NCBI GenBank assembly: GCA_009859145.1
Contig: VRVR01000042.1
Coordinates: 85,384-149,383 of the forward strand
DNA length: 64,000 nt
DNA from: Andalucia godoyi
Lineage: Eukaryota; Discoba; Jakobea; Jakobida; Andaluciidae
Reading direction: 5' to 3'
Part shown: piece by piece, positions 29,043 to 39,208 of the stretch
How the letters are laid out: every line of letters starts with the position of its first letter
Position numbering within the stretch: the first letter of the stretch is position 1
The notes under the pieces: generated by a model
Seen by the model: the letters and a program-made list of their open reading frames with translations, nothing else
The model's database searches: none
What the model was told of the DNA's origin: nothing
Program-made: the position numbers and the translations under genes

Positions 29043-29510
29043 ATGTCACAGTTTCGTAATATTTCAGATCTCGTGGATCCGTCGCAGCTTTCGTGTCTGA
29101 ATTGCAAACAGCAGCCGACATCGTCGACGCTTTCTTGTGTGTCGGATGTTGATGAGCAATTGCTATTACATGTACCTTTTCAACAGTTCGTCAAAGTCCA
29201 TTCGTTTGTTTTCTCTGGAAATGCTCGAACAGTGCAAGTGTGGGTGAATAAGATGAATATGGGTTTTGAGGATGTCGACCGAGACCCCCCGTCGCAGGAG
29301 TTCTTGCTGTCAGGAAAGTCAAACGAAGAGGTTCTCAGCGTCTTTGTTCGGTTCCAAAAAGTGAGTTCTCTGACATTCTTCTTCAAGGATAATATAGATG
29401 ACTCAGAAGTCACCAAAGTGGACAGAATCATCATCAAAGGAACACCGGTTGACACGACAAGCATGAAAGACTTCAACAAACAGCAACCGAAAGCACCGGG
29501 ACAGGAATAG
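29043..29510 (+). CDS. PITH-domain protein (TXNL1 C-terminal domain-like)
   Basis: 155 residues, essentially a single PITH domain: DLVDPSQLSCLNC, SDVDEQLLLHVPFQQFVKVHSFVFSG, VWVNKMNMGFEDVDRDPPSQEF, VRFQKVSSLTFFFKDN, VDRIIIKGTPVDTTSMKDFNK. The same order is found in the proteasome-interacting half of thioredoxin-like 1. There is no thioredoxin fold and no CxxC redox site upstream; the ATG is only nine residues before the domain. Stand-alone PITH proteins (PITHD1) exist and may bind the 26S proteasome. The length argues for a complete protein rather than a truncated TXNL1. Confidence 0.9.
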   Translation: MSQFRNISDLVDPSQLSCLNCKQQPTSSTLSCVSDVDEQLLLHVPFQQFVKVHSFVFSGNARTVQVWVNKMNMGFEDVDRDPPSQEFLLSGKSNEEVLSVFVRFQKVSSLTFFFKDNIDDSEVTKVDRIIIKGTPVDTTSMKDFNKQQPKAPGQE

Positions 29511-30340
29511 CCAGCAGAAATCTCTCTCTCTCTCTCTCGTTTTCCGCCCCGGCCACCGTCTGTTTCATTCAGTGTTCATGCATCAAAAAGATAAAGAATT
29601 ATTTCAACCCCCCAAACCAACAACAACAATAATAATAATAAATGCAAATGAAAGTGAACAGCAATTTTGCAGCTTTATACCTTTCCTCCCTCCCTCCCTC
29701 CGGTGGCATGGGCGTTTCTCTGCAGAGCACTGGTGTTCTCCTGTGAAACCAAGCGCGGTGAATCTCAGCACGCACAGCGAAGGAAAAAAGGCCTCTTTCC
29801 ATGTCGAGCATCCTTCGCCCTTCTCGTCAGAGATGAGTGAGCTGGACTGCGAGCTGCGTGATCCCAGGCTGGAAAAAGTGTGCTGCGGAATGCGGGGGTC
29901 GGCGGACACACAGGCAAGGAAGAAAAATAAGACAACGACCGTCGACGTCTGTCGAGCGACATCACATGCGACAATGTTTTTGTTTGTTGCACAAGAAAAA
30001 ATAATGCTTGATGCTAGCAATGCAGGAGCCTGAATGGAAACAGCTGTAATGGATTCCTAGATTGACCGTTATTTTCGTATCCCCAGATTCCCTCTCACGG
30101 TCTCACTCCAGTTTCTGCTGGTTTCACCAATTCCATTAGCAATTTTTTTGCACAGTGCGTTGAACATTGACCCCATTCTTCGTATCGTGAACATTCACCA
30201 ACCGACGTTTTGCGTGATTGTGTTTGATATTGTGCGTGTGTGTGTGTGTGTGTGTGTTTCGCTCCATTCCTGTTTCTTTATTTTTTCGAATATTCGCTTG
30301 GAGAAGAAGCAAAGCAAAAAAGGAGCAAAGAAGGCGGAAG
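29511..30340. other. Intergenic region with short simple repeats
   Basis: 830 bp. Contains (CT)n at 29519-29539, (AAT)n at about 29629-29640, (CCCT)n near 29687-29700 and (GT)n at 30235-30257. No gene was recognised. Confidence 0.55.
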
Positions 30341-32101
30341 ATGAGTGTTCTTCAGCATTCTGAAAAAGAGAACATCCTGTTTGAAGCAGATGAAGAAGTG
30401 GTGATGTTCCGAAGAGTCCGCCAGAGCAGTACGAATGTCGTTGTCAGTTCTTGTCCGTCAACAGGAAAAGATCCGTCGACTCCAGTGCAGATCCGTCCTC
30501 GTGGGGCGTTGCGGCCGCTGAACCAAATTACTCCGTCGGTCTACGATTTCATCCATACTCCGAAACGGTTTTGTTCAAAGGAGCCAAGAAGAATAATTGA
30601 AGAAGCAACATATTGGCGTTCCACATTGTCGATTCAAAGATGGTTCCGGCAGCGATTACTTGTTTTGAGCTTGTTTCAAAGTATGAAACGGTCTTTCAAG
30701 ACATTCAGAAAGTCGATCGTTTCCATGCAACGGATTTGGAAATCAAAGCTGATGGTTCGGAATCTGAGGATTCAGCGTCGCAAAGAGCTGGATTCATTCA
30801 TTGCACTTGAACGTCAGCAACAACGAGAGCGCTGCGTGTCTCTCATTGCTGCTCTTTGGAGAGGCAGGGTTGCCAGGAAGGAGGCTCAGCGGCTGAAAGA
30901 TTTGAAGTCAAAAATGAGGAAAATCGAGACGCTAAGGGAAAAGATCTCGAGAGCTGGAGCAGCCGCACCTCTGGTTGCACCACAGCCGTTTCCTACGTCC
31001 ACTGCGACCTCTCTCCCAACCAGTTCATTCTTGAGCATCGACACTGGCAGTAGTAGCAGCGGTTCGTCGTTCAACGCCGCAGACGATCTTGCATCGAAAC
31101 GCGCAGAATTAGCAAAACTTCGCGAGAAGAGGCTCATGCTTCGAGCGATGCGTTCTGGAGATGGCGGATCCGCGTTTTCTGCGTATCAGCCTGCATCTTC
31201 TTCAGCCTCCTCCTCCACCTCCTCTTCATTGCCGTCCTATTCGAGCATCTCAGACATAGCGGTTTCGTTTGGGTCTGCCTCTGACTGTACCAATGCGTCT
31301 CCTGCTTCCTTCCATGATGACCTTTCTGCCAGCTCTTCGTCCTGTCTCGTCACAGCGGCTCCTGCTGTTCTGATGCCTGCGTACAGAACCGGTGCTTCGT
31401 TGCTTACCTCTGGTGCATCGCCGTCTCGAACCTTTGGAGGTGTGCGCATTGTGTTCATGAAGGATTCTTCCAACGGATTGCTGTCTCCGGTGTCATCTCA
31501 AGAAACAAGTTTGACCCCACTCGCAAATGCACTCTCACTTCATCAAACCCCGATGTTTGCAGTAGCCCAAGCTCCTGAAATGGAAAACGGATCGTTCGGG
31601 GACGATCCCATTCTTGCGTCATCACCGACACACGGCGCAAGTCCCATGGATCTCGATCCGCTTGAAGTCCCAGCACTGTCAAGCTCTGATGCAGTGTATG
31701 GTTCTTCGAAGAAGCGTTCGAAAAGCAGTGGCAGAAGAGTTCGATTCAACGACAAGGAACTTGAACAAGTGCAGTTGTACTCGTTATATACAGATCCGAC
31801 CGTTGCTGGCTACGAAGGATCCAAATTGTCCACTCCGAGCAAGAAGAGTTTGAAGCTGGTGGAGCGGAAGGACGTCGCAAGTGTTCCGAGAGCGATTTTG
31901 CGCCATCTTTCGCAGAGCGACCACGACATGCTGTCACTTGCAAACACGATCCATAACAAGAAGTTGATCGCTATCGAAGCGGATCACGTGGCGTTTGGAG
32001 TTCCAGACAAGGACGACGAGCTACGATTTCTCCGAAACACGTTCCAGAGAAGGAGATCGCTTGTCGGCGAAATCCTCGATCACATAGAGGACTTTTGGTG
32101 A
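30341..32101 (+). CDS. Putative cell-cycle/centrosomal scaffold with KEN box, IQ-like helices and RVxF motif
   Basis: 586 residues from ATG 30341, in a purine-rich context. A KEN box occurs at residues 9-11 (HSEKENILFEADEE), a known APC/C degron. Residues about 90-200 are basic IQ-like helices (STLSIQRWFRQRLLVL, SIVSMQRIWKSKLMVRNLR, CVSLIAALWRGRVARKEAQRLKD) that could bind calmodulin or centrins. The middle is Ser-rich and disordered. Near residue 465, SSGRRVRFNDKELE matches the RVxF docking motif of protein phosphatase 1. The C-terminus is helical (RNTFQRRRSLVGEILDHIEDFW). I do not recognise the family; the role is inferred from these motifs. Confidence 0.7.
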   Translation: MSVLQHSEKENILFEADEEVVMFRRVRQSSTNVVVSSCPSTGKDPSTPVQIRPRGALRPLNQITPSVYDFIHTPKRFCSKEPRRIIEEATYWRSTLSIQRWFRQRLLVLSLFQSMKRSFKTFRKSIVSMQRIWKSKLMVRNLRIQRRKELDSFIALERQQQRERCVSLIAALWRGRVARKEAQRLKDLKSKMRKIETLREKISRAGAAAPLVAPQPFPTSTATSLPTSSFLSIDTGSSSSGSSFNAADDLASKRAELAKLREKRLMLRAMRSGDGGSAFSAYQPASSSASSSTSSSLPSYSSISDIAVSFGSASDCTNASPASFHDDLSASSSSCLVTAAPAVLMPAYRTGASLLTSGASPSRTFGGVRIVFMKDSSNGLLSPVSSQETSLTPLANALSLHQTPMFAVAQAPEMENGSFGDDPILASSPTHGASPMDLDPLEVPALSSSDAVYGSSKKRSKSSGRRVRFNDKELEQVQLYSLYTDPTVAGYEGSKLSTPSKKSLKLVERKDVASVPRAILRHLSQSDHDMLSLANTIHNKKLIAIEADHVAFGVPDKDDELRFLRNTFQRRRSLVGEILDHIEDFW

Positions 32102-32353
32102 GCGAGCATGCAGCCCATTCTTTTTACTTTGACCCGCAAAAAACACTCATCTGTACAATACTAGCAACAAGAATAACAAAAACGAAAACAAAAAACTAAC
32201 AAACAAAAAAGCAACAGCAACATTTTAGGAAAACGACTGCGTACTCCAGGAGTGAAAATGCTATCTTTTTTTAAAATCAAATGTATGTACAGCGCACACG
32301 GTGAACGATGGCTAATGAGCAGTCAGTGTTTTCTTGAAAGTACTGCCACGGAG

Positions 32354-32638
32354 TCACAAACAGTCATTTGAAATATACCGATTTCCTTCTGATAACGATC
32401 CCTTGTACATCCTGCTCGTTGTCGTAACAAACAGCTTTGGTTTTCCAATGGGCCGAGAATCAGGAAGCAAATCATCTTTGAAGATCTTTTGTGGCGTGTG
32501 CTCTCCGATTTCCTTGAAACCGTGCGGAACGGATTTGCATGCAACAAGGTTGCGACTGCCGAGTGTAATTGTGGAAATGGCTCCTACCCCTCCCATCAGC
32601 ACGGGAACTGGCTTTGTGTTTTCCTTATTGTCTGTCAT
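32354..32638 (-). CDS. Small KEN-box-containing unknown protein
   Basis: 94 residues from ATG 32638, starting MTDNKENTKPVPV, so a KEN motif lies at residues 5-7. The remainder is basic and flexible with TPQK and RMYKGSL segments. No homologue is recognised. It is tail-to-tail with the KEN-box gene at 30341 (gap about 250 bp). Composition looks coding, but the frame is short, so the call is uncertain. The frame continues upstream to 32860, but that part has no coding texture. Confidence 0.4.
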   Translation of the reverse strand: MTDNKENTKPVPVLMGGVGAISTITLGSRNLVACKSVPHGFKEIGEHTPQKIFKDDLLPDSRPIGKPKLFVTTTSRMYKGSLSEGNRYISNDCL

Positions 32639-33541
32639 TGTCACGTCGATTGGGAAAAAAGTACGATGTGAATTTTGAATTACTTCTTCCCTCATCAGAA
32701 AAAACAAATGCACAAACAAGCAGACTATCGTCCCCCACACTGTTCTTGTCGGTTTTGATTGTGCAAAATGTGAAACTGGTTGGCAAATTCTAGCCTTCGC
32801 CGGACTTTTTCTTATTCGCATTTTTTTTTCCTGCATCGGAGAGCAGTTGGACCTCCGCATTTGTGACCGTTGTTTTTTGTTCTATTTTTTACGTACGTTT
32901 TACAATCCATTTAATAAATATAATTATGCAGTCTTTGCAACTTCTAATTCTTTTCCACAATAAAACCTGTACGTCTTCTCTATGTTTGTTTGTTTGTTTT
33001 CTCTTTTTCTTTCGTTGTGCTTAAATATTAAATAAAATACCGTGTGTTTTATTTATTTGTTTATAATCCAACATCAAAGCAGCTGGAATAACAGCAAACA
33101 GTTCTGCAGCACTTCGTCGCAGCCGTTCTGGCAGACAACAGACTCGAACAGAAAGGGCGTTGGAAGGAGAGATCAATGATACTCACATGTTATGATGTAT
33201 TTCAAATTTTGTAACTCGTAAAAATAAAACGAGAAAGCAGCAACAGACAGAGACACGGGTCGAGAAAAAATGGAGGGAAATGAGGGGGAACGAGGCTTCA
33301 ACGCGGTTTACTGTAAATCGTGTCAAGCAGCATCCACCGTCGACATTCGTCTACTATTGCGGTTTTCTTCAGACTCGTTGTGTGTGCATTGTGTTTCTCT
33401 GTCGTATATCGGTGCTCCCTGCACCAATGGCCAATCTGTCAGCTGAGTGTGTGAAGGACGACCGAACGCGAACTGCGGCTTTTTCGAACGTTCGACGCTG
33501 TACACCCACACACGCTCAGAGAGATAGAGAGAGAGAGAGAT

Positions 33542-33638
<97 letters not shown>

Positions 33639-33655
33639 ATTTAGACATTCGCATA
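32639..33655. repeat. Intergenic region ending in a ~120-bp (GA)n tract
   Basis: About 1 kb without a recognisable gene, A/T-rich at 32870-33070. From 33518 to 33637 it is nearly pure GA dinucleotide with a few GATA interruptions. The tract ends 18 bp before the ATG of the phosphatase gene, so it lies in its promoter or 5' UTR. Confidence 0.9.
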
Positions 33656-34561
33656 ATGTTTGATTTGCTATCATATTTGATTTCAGTAGTTGCGATTTTT
33701 GCTTCGAGACTTTCGATTCTTCGACGCATTTTTGGAATTGGGCATTCGTCGAATGACATTCCGTTTGCACTCCACAAACACTCTCTTGTTCCGCCGACCG
33801 ATACCGCAGCCGTCAGTCACCATTCCCCTTCTCACTCCGGTTCCCGTTCGCGCTTTCATGAAGGTCGAGACTCGGATCGATCGATGTCTACGCTTGGTCC
33901 TTTTGCATCTTCCTTTCTGCAACCCGATGAACCAGAGTGTCATCTGATCAGCAGCCTTCCTCCTCCACCCTCTCTTATCAAGTCCATTTCTCTCAATGCT
34001 GCTGCATGCGATTCACCAAAAAAGATTCTCTTTCTTGACCTTGATGAAACACTCATTCACTCTTCTATCAATCCCGAGAGTTCCACGAAGGCGCACTATA
34101 AGTTTACTGTCACGCTGGATGGGACATTATGCGATTTTTACGTGTTTGAAAGGCCGTTTGTGGACGCGTTTCTGCAGCAATTAAGCTTTTGGTATGAATT
34201 GTGGATCTTTACAGCCTCGCTTCCGGAATATGCCAACCCCGTGATTGATCGACTCGACCGAAAAAGACTGATTTCCAAGAGATTGTTTCGACAGCAGTGC
34301 ACTCTACGTGGCGAAACGTTCGTCAAGGACATCAAATTGTACACGCCGAGGCGAGATCTGGACTTGTCAAGAGCTGTCCTCTTGGACAACTCGCCACACG
34401 CGGGAATGGTTTGCGAAGACAATCTGGTTCCGTGCATCTCATTCTACGGCGATTACGACGAGGAGTTGCTCGATTTGATTCCATTTTTCCATGCTTTGTG
34501 GTATGTACAGGATGTGCGATCCGTTATCCGTCTTCGCAAGCAAGTGACTTCAAGGCGTTAG
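33656..34561 (+). CDS. CTD-type phosphatase, CTDNEP1/Dullard-like
   Basis: 301 residues. An N-terminal hydrophobic segment (residues 2-26, FDLLSYLISVVAIFASRLSIL) is followed by a disordered Ser/His/Pro region and the HAD/FCP1 domain from about 122. The catalytic motif DLDETLIHS has nucleophile Asp128 and general acid Asp130. FYVFERPFVDAFL, WIFTASLPEYANPVIDRLDRKR, TLRGETFVKDIKLY and VLLDNSPHAGMVCEDNLVPCISFYGDYDEELLDLIPFF complete the fold. The membrane anchor and layout match CTDNEP1 (Nem1), which dephosphorylates lipin at the nuclear envelope and ER. The alternative is a soluble CTDSP-type phosphatase, but these lack the N-terminal anchor. Confidence 0.9.
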   Translation: MFDLLSYLISVVAIFASRLSILRRIFGIGHSSNDIPFALHKHSLVPPTDTAAVSHHSPSHSGSRSRFHEGRDSDRSMSTLGPFASSFLQPDEPECHLISSLPPPPSLIKSISLNAAACDSPKKILFLDLDETLIHSSINPESSTKAHYKFTVTLDGTLCDFYVFERPFVDAFLQQLSFWYELWIFTASLPEYANPVIDRLDRKRLISKRLFRQQCTLRGETFVKDIKLYTPRRDLDLSRAVLLDNSPHAGMVCEDNLVPCISFYGDYDEELLDLIPFFHALWYVQDVRSVIRLRKQVTSRR

Positions 34562-34805
34562 CAAGTCGAAATCACACCACGTCGATTCCTATGGACGTGT
34601 GTATGTACCATTGTGCACTGGCTTTCCGCTTTCCCCCTGTGTTTCCCCCGCATCGTGAATAACAAGCAGCGTGCAACGATCGGCGCTCTCGTTTCTATCC
34701 TCTAGACAATACACCCAATACTCGAACATGCACACAGCCACTCAGCAGAACTTGCACACACAAAAAGGGACCAGGTTGCTGTTGATCATCATTTATTTAC
34801 AGAGA

Positions 34806-35141
34806 TTATCCCCAATAGGTGCGTTGGACAACGTTGTGTTCATCGACAACGACGTTCAGTCGTTCTGGACGGTGGTCCATTGTTCCGATGTTGTGGGTCG
34901 GCGTGAAGACTCGGTGCGAGTGCGGCAGAGACTCCTTTTTGAAGTGCTTCACATGGTCAAAAGTCATTGACGACAGTTCGCTTTCCGAAACCAGCTTCTT
35001 CCCAACGAGCGAGTCAGCATCAAAAGAAGGCTCTGGCTGTCCAGACCCGCCGATCTTCACTCGCTGAATACCTCCGAAACCACCGGGCAACATGTACGCA
35101 ACAGACAGAGCAACCAGTAAAAGCCCAATGAAGTAACGCAT
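34806..35141 (-). CDS. Secreted peptidase inhibitor I78-like protein
   Basis: 111 residues from ATG 35141. Residues 1-16 form a signal peptide (MRYFIGLLLVALSVAYM). The body matches the I78 fold: SLVGKKLVSESEL, then HRVFTPTHNIGTMDHRPERLNV and VVDEHNVVQRTYWG, aligning with the family's RPG...T.D.R.xRLNV.vD..G.V...CG. I78 inhibitors block serine proteases through a loop. Oddity: the family's conserved closing Cys is Trp here, and the mature part has no cysteines, so the usual disulfide-stabilised form is absent. The stop is convergent with the phosphatase gene at a distance of about 245 bp. Confidence 0.75.
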   Translation of the reverse strand: MRYFIGLLLVALSVAYMLPGGFGGIQRVKIGGSGQPEPSFDADSLVGKKLVSESELSSMTFDHVKHFKKESLPHSHRVFTPTHNIGTMDHRPERLNVVVDEHNVVQRTYWG

Positions 35142-35633
35142 AAATAAGCGGATTCGATTGATTCGCAGAAGAATAAGTTCCCAAAAGACGATTCCCTTTT
35201 CTTTTCGCAGTAGCCGTGCTTCTTTTTTGGCTTTCAGATTCGAAAAATAATAATAATATATATAATAAATATATAATTTAAAAAATAAAATTAAAAAACA
35301 ATTCTGAAAGAAGAAAGAAGAAAGAAAGGAGGAGAGCTTTGTGGAGTTGCCGACTGCTGAGGAACGACAAAGAGGAAAATGGTCGACATCATTGCCAACT
35401 GCGATTGAAGTCGACCACGCTCCAAAGTGAGCAAGCTGACCACATTTCCCCAAAGGCCAAAAAATGGGTCAGTTTCATCTCGAAGTATCACTTGACGTCC
35501 CACTTCCCCCTCCCTTCGTAGCGCCACACAATAAAGCAGAAGCTTGCGAGCCTGTATTGTACACCAGCCGTGGCGAATCATTGCTAACCAATCCATGCTG
35601 AGTCATGCATCCTGAACCGAATGCGAATTCAAT
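35142..35633. other. Intergenic region
   Basis: About 490 bp, A/T-rich near 35240-35300 (TATATA, AATAAT), with no gene recognised. Probably the I78 gene promoter. Confidence 0.5.
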
Positions 35634-35834
35634 TCAGAAGGGGATGCGGCCCCAATGTGTCGCAGCGTTCTTCAGATAGATATTACACGCATCTTTCCAA
35701 TCTCTCGATCCAGATGCGGCCGGACATGACGATCCCTGACCCCCGCCTGACCCACGAACCCCGTGATTTCCCAGACGTGGCGCAGACGACTCGCAGCGAG
35801 TCGTTAAATAAAATGTGTCCCCCGTGACGTCCAT
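35634..35834 (-). pseudogene. Decayed C-terminal fragment of a TnpB/Fanzor-type nuclease
   Basis: A 66-codon frame contains SRDWKDACNIYLKNAATHWGR, matching the (D)RDxNGARNIYLxNxA end of the RuvC/zinc-ribbon module of TnpB and its eukaryotic Fanzor relatives. Upstream, TTRCESSAPRLG and SSCPAASG stand where the TSKxCxxCG and CPxCG zinc-ribbon pairs belong, but half the cysteines are lost. The key Asp before RDW is Ser. Upstream sequence towards 36077 shows no nuclease core. This is a dead relic. It resembles the better-preserved copy at 54644-55126. Confidence 0.6.
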
Positions 35835-35983
35835 GAATCACGCAAACCTGGCATCGAGACTCGCCGTCGTTGACAACGGGACTATTTGCCTGCTGTAATT
35901 TGCGTGTGCGACGGCCGTTGCAGGACTCAATCTTTCTTTTTCGTTCTTCATCATCTTTCGGTTTTCCATTGTTTCACATTTTC

Positions 35984-36025
35984 ATTTGCTGCTGCTGTTG
36001 TTGTTGTTGTTGTTGTTGTTGTTGT
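35984..36025 (+). repeat. CTG/TTG triplet tract
   Basis: TGC and TGT triplets in the leader of the 36078 gene, after a pyrimidine-rich stretch (35930-35980). Confidence 0.9.
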
Positions 36026-36077
36026 CAATAGCCGCATATAGTTACACTTGGAAAAAAGCGGAATTCCGAAAAGAACA

Positions 36078-38951
36078 ATGGCTTATTACTCTGACGATCC
36101 AAGGGTTTCCGCCTTTGAGCCTCTTCCAGCACCGTGGTCCGCGACGAATAATCACAATCATAATTACAATATCAATAATGATCATCTTTATAATAATGAT
36201 GATAATGATAATGGCGATGATGATGCTGCTGCTGCTGTTGTTGTTAACGAAGGTCGTGATGATGATGCGGACTGGAATCGATTGCTGCGAGATTCCATGA
36301 CCATTCGCGTTCCTGCCCACACGCTGTCTCCGTCGTCGTTCCAGGTGCAGCAATTCAAAAAGATCGTCGCAAGTGCACAGAGAGAGATTCCTTCGTTGCT
36401 GCAGAAAAGGACTACCGAGGGCGCGTCTCCGTTTTCACCGAACAGCAGACACGGCGGCATTCGACACGGTGAAACTGCGATTAACAAGCAACGAGCTGTG
36501 ATGAACTCGGAAAGACGGAAGCATATGGAAAAGGCAGAGAAGAACTCAAAAGATAGACGAACGAGAATTATGGAGTCGACTTCGTTGCATGGGCTCTATC
36601 ATCACCCGCTTCCAAAGTTTTATGAATCCAGACCAAGACCAAATGTTGCGCATCAGTACACCGCAGACGAGTTTCTTAGACGCGTTTCATCGGATAAACG
36701 CGACTCTCCGAATTCAAGTACGCGGTCACCATCATCTGCTGCTCCCTCGAGGGAGATTATCGAACCGGTGGACCAAAAAAGTGGAACAGAAACAGAAACA
36801 GAAGAAGAATTGCATGAAATGAGTACCAAGCTGATGTTCGTCACTCCGGACAAGACTCTGCCGCCGCCTCCAATGCCTCCTGCGCCTCCTTCGTCTGCTT
36901 CTTCACAAGATGCCTCTACATCGTCGTCTAGCCCCCGAGCGGGTGGTCGAGTCATGCGTCGTGCCTCCGTGTACTCCTTGTTCTCTCCTCGAAGCGCACT
37001 TGCCAGTCCTGGAAGCCAGACGCTTCCTCCGCCGCCTTTGCACCCAGTCGAGAATCCAGCTACCGATGCCTCGTCGCAACGTTCTGCAGTGTCTCCTGTT
37101 GCAGTCCGAACTTTCCGAAATAACGATACACGATCCGATGATGCTGCGCTGGTGTCGTCATCTCACTCGGATCAGGGAAACGTTGCATCCTCCAATGTCA
37201 AGGAGGAGCCGCTCGGGCCGGTCTCCCCTGTTCTGCCGGTTCCAACGCGAGCCGCTCCATTGCCCCCACCGGCGGTTCCCGTGCACGATGCACATTCCTC
37301 CTCGACCCATCCGGCTGTTGCATCTTTTGCAAAGCCCACAGAACAGCTCACAGAGCAGCCCGCAGAGCAGCCCGCAGAGAAGCCTGCAGAGAAGCCTGCA
37401 GAACAGGTCACAGAGCAGCCCGCTGAGAAGCCTGCAGAGAAGCCTGCAGAGAAGCCTGCAGAGAAGCCTGCAGAGAAGCCTGCAGAGAAGCCCGCAGAGA
37501 AGCCTGCAGAGAAGCCTGCAGAGAAGCCTGCAGAGAAGCCTGCAGAGAAGCCTGCAGAGAAGCCCGCAGAACAGCCCGTGGTTCGTTCTCCAATTGCTGT
37601 GGATTCCGGTTTTATGTCAGCTCGAACGGGAAGTGAAGGCCCACTTTCCATGCAAATGGTATTGCCAGCAACCCAGAATGTCGTCATTGCGAGTTCACCA
37701 CCCATGTCTCCCATGATTTTATCTGGTCCCTCTTCTCCGTCGAGTTCGCTTGCTTCTCCTCGCTCTTCAGATGCTGCAGACATTCCCACCGCACATTTGA
37801 ATCTTGCGGACACGCAGCCGAGTCTTTCCAGCGACGCCTCCGAGAAGGTGGCAGATTTCCCAGATCATGGGGCATCCGAGAGCAACCGTAACCACATTGG
37901 CGCATCACCAAACATCCCGTCCGTAGACATCGATCCTTTTTTACCGCCCGATCAGCTTGACAGCATAGCTTCCTACTCGCCCTTGGCATCGCCTGTGTCG
38001 ACACCGACAGCAGTGCGGTCTTCATCTCCGGAAGTCGAAAGCACGGCTGTTGTCCAGACTACTTCATTGCAAGAGTGTGATTCCATACTTTCAAAAGAAT
38101 CGACGACGATGACAAATGGACGTGCTGCGTCTCCTTCTCGTCCTCTTCCTTGTCCTTCTTCTCCTTCTGCTTCTGCTTCTTTGACACAGTCTGGATCTCA
38201 TTTCGCAGTGCCGTCTCCTTTGACTGTTCCCGTTTCTGTTTCCGAGGATTCCGAACTTCTTGTCCAACACGCTCCGTTGTTGCCACACACTGTATCCTCG
38301 TTGCTGCCCCCGCCGCCCATGGTGCCGTCTGTTGCCGAGGATGCTTCAACTCTTGCTCCAGCTCCAGCTCCAGCTCCAGCTGCAGCTGCAGCTGCAAGAA
38401 CAACTCATGCTTCTGCTTCCTCCTCCTCCTCATCATCATCATCAGCCTCCGCCCCTGTCGAACCGTCAAACGATGTTCTGAGCGAGGTTGACATGTCGAA
38501 GTTGTCTGCCAAGGACAGAGTGCGTCTCCGACTCGAGCAACGAAGAAGAAATCGCACGGACACAGTGTTTGTGGAGGAGTTCAAGATTGAACAGTCAACA
38601 GGAACTGCTGCCATCTCCAATCCAGCAGACACGACGCCGTCCTCCACGGATAACCGATCCTCTGCATCCCGCTTGGCGACGATTACGACGGCAACGGCTC
38701 CTGTGAACGGTTCGGATGTTGTCGACCCTGCAGAACTGAAGCGTCAAGAATTGCGACAGCGAATTCGCGATCGAGTGTCTTCCAACGTTCCTGCAGCGCC
38801 TACAGATCGGTCTGAAACACCTCCGCGGTCTCCAAGATCAGTCTCGTTTCACTCTCCCGAGTATGTTGTTTCTCCGGCAGAAACTACACGCCGTGGCTCT
38901 CCGCTCTCTGATCGACACATTTCTTCACCTGTCTATACGAGCACTGATTGA
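36078..38951 (+). CDS. Large low-complexity protein with EKPA repeats
   Basis: 957 residues from ATG 36078 (AACAATGG context). The head (1-60) is Asn/Asp-rich. Residues 60-220 look most globular and basic ([68 protein letters not shown]). The centre is Pro/Ser-rich with an EKPA tetrapeptide array (DNA repeat 37379-37565), and the rest is Ser/Ala/Pro-rich. Residues 810-830 ([21 protein letters not shown]) and 885-905 ([17 protein letters not shown]) are short basic helices. There are no membrane spans. I do not recognise the family; a disordered scaffold is likely. Confidence 0.75.
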   Translation: MAYYSDDPRVSAFEPLPAPWSATNNHNHNYNINNDHLYNNDDNDNGDDDAAAAVVVNEGRDDDADWNRLLRDSMTIRVPAHTLSPSSFQVQQFKKIVASAQREIPSLLQKRTTEGASPFSPNSRHGGIRHGETAINKQRAVMNSERRKHMEKAEKNSKDRRTRIMESTSLHGLYHHPLPKFYESRPRPNVAHQYTADEFLRRVSSDKRDSPNSSTRSPSSAAPSREIIEPVDQKSGTETETEEELHEMSTKLMFVTPDKTLPPPPMPPAPPSSASSQDASTSSSSPRAGGRVMRRASVYSLFSPRSALASPGSQTLPPPPLHPVENPATDASSQRSAVSPVAVRTFRNNDTRSDDAALVSSSHSDQGNVASSNVKEEPLGPVSPVLPVPTRAAPLPPPAVPVHDAHSSSTHPAVASFAKPTEQLTEQPAEQPAEKPAEKPAEQVTEQPAEKPAEKPAEKPAEKPAEKPAEKPAEKPAEKPAEKPAEKPAEKPAEKPAEQPVVRSPIAVDSGFMSARTGSEGPLSMQMVLPATQNVVIASSPPMSPMILSGPSSPSSSLASPRSSDAADIPTAHLNLADTQPSLSSDASEKVADFPDHGASESNRNHIGASPNIPSVDIDPFLPPDQLDSIASYSPLASPVSTPTAVRSSSPEVESTAVVQTTSLQECDSILSKESTTMTNGRAASPSRPLPCPSSPSASASLTQSGSHFAVPSPLTVPVSVSEDSELLVQHAPLLPHTVSSLLPPPPMVPSVAEDASTLAPAPAPAPAAAAAARTTHASASSSSSSSSSASAPVEPSNDVLSEVDMSKLSAKDRVRLRLEQRRRNRTDTVFVEEFKIEQSTGTAAISNPADTTPSSTDNRSSASRLATITTATAPVNGSDVVDPAELKRQELRQRIRDRVSSNVPAAPTDRSETPPRSPRSVSFHSPEYVVSPAETTRRGSPLSDRHISSPVYTSTD
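37379..37565 (+). repeat. 12-bp tandem array coding (EKPA)n
   Basis: Units of GAGAAGCCTGCA with rare variants (CCC for CCT, CAG for AAG) repeated about 14-15 times inside the 36078 gene. The length is a multiple of 3, so the frame is kept. It also opens a spurious antisense frame rich in Ser-Ala-Gly-Phe. Confidence 0.95.
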
Positions 38952-39208
38952 TTGATTGTCCATCCGAAATTGGACTGAAGTGAAGTGAACTGAACTGAAC
39001 TGAACAGACGCAATGTAATTTTCCACACACAAATAAAACATAGCATCTAATACGATTTTATTGTTTTGTACAGTCAAAAACAAACAATGAAGACATTTCC
39101 TCACAATGCAAAAAAGAGTGCACCAGAGAAAATGAACGGGGGAATTCGCCACGCACGAACATGAAAGAGAGAGAAGAGATATTATGAAAAACTGTCAATG
39201 CACGGTGA

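Noticed and set aside
33518-33637. Long Ser-Leu and Arg-Glu reading frames over GA repeats (also at 44259 and 59946)
   Set aside because: Produced purely by the dinucleotide repeat; no start or homology outside it.
37172-37813. 213-codon antisense frame with SAGF repeats
   Set aside because: Mirror of the EKPA-coding array in the sense gene; no independent evidence.
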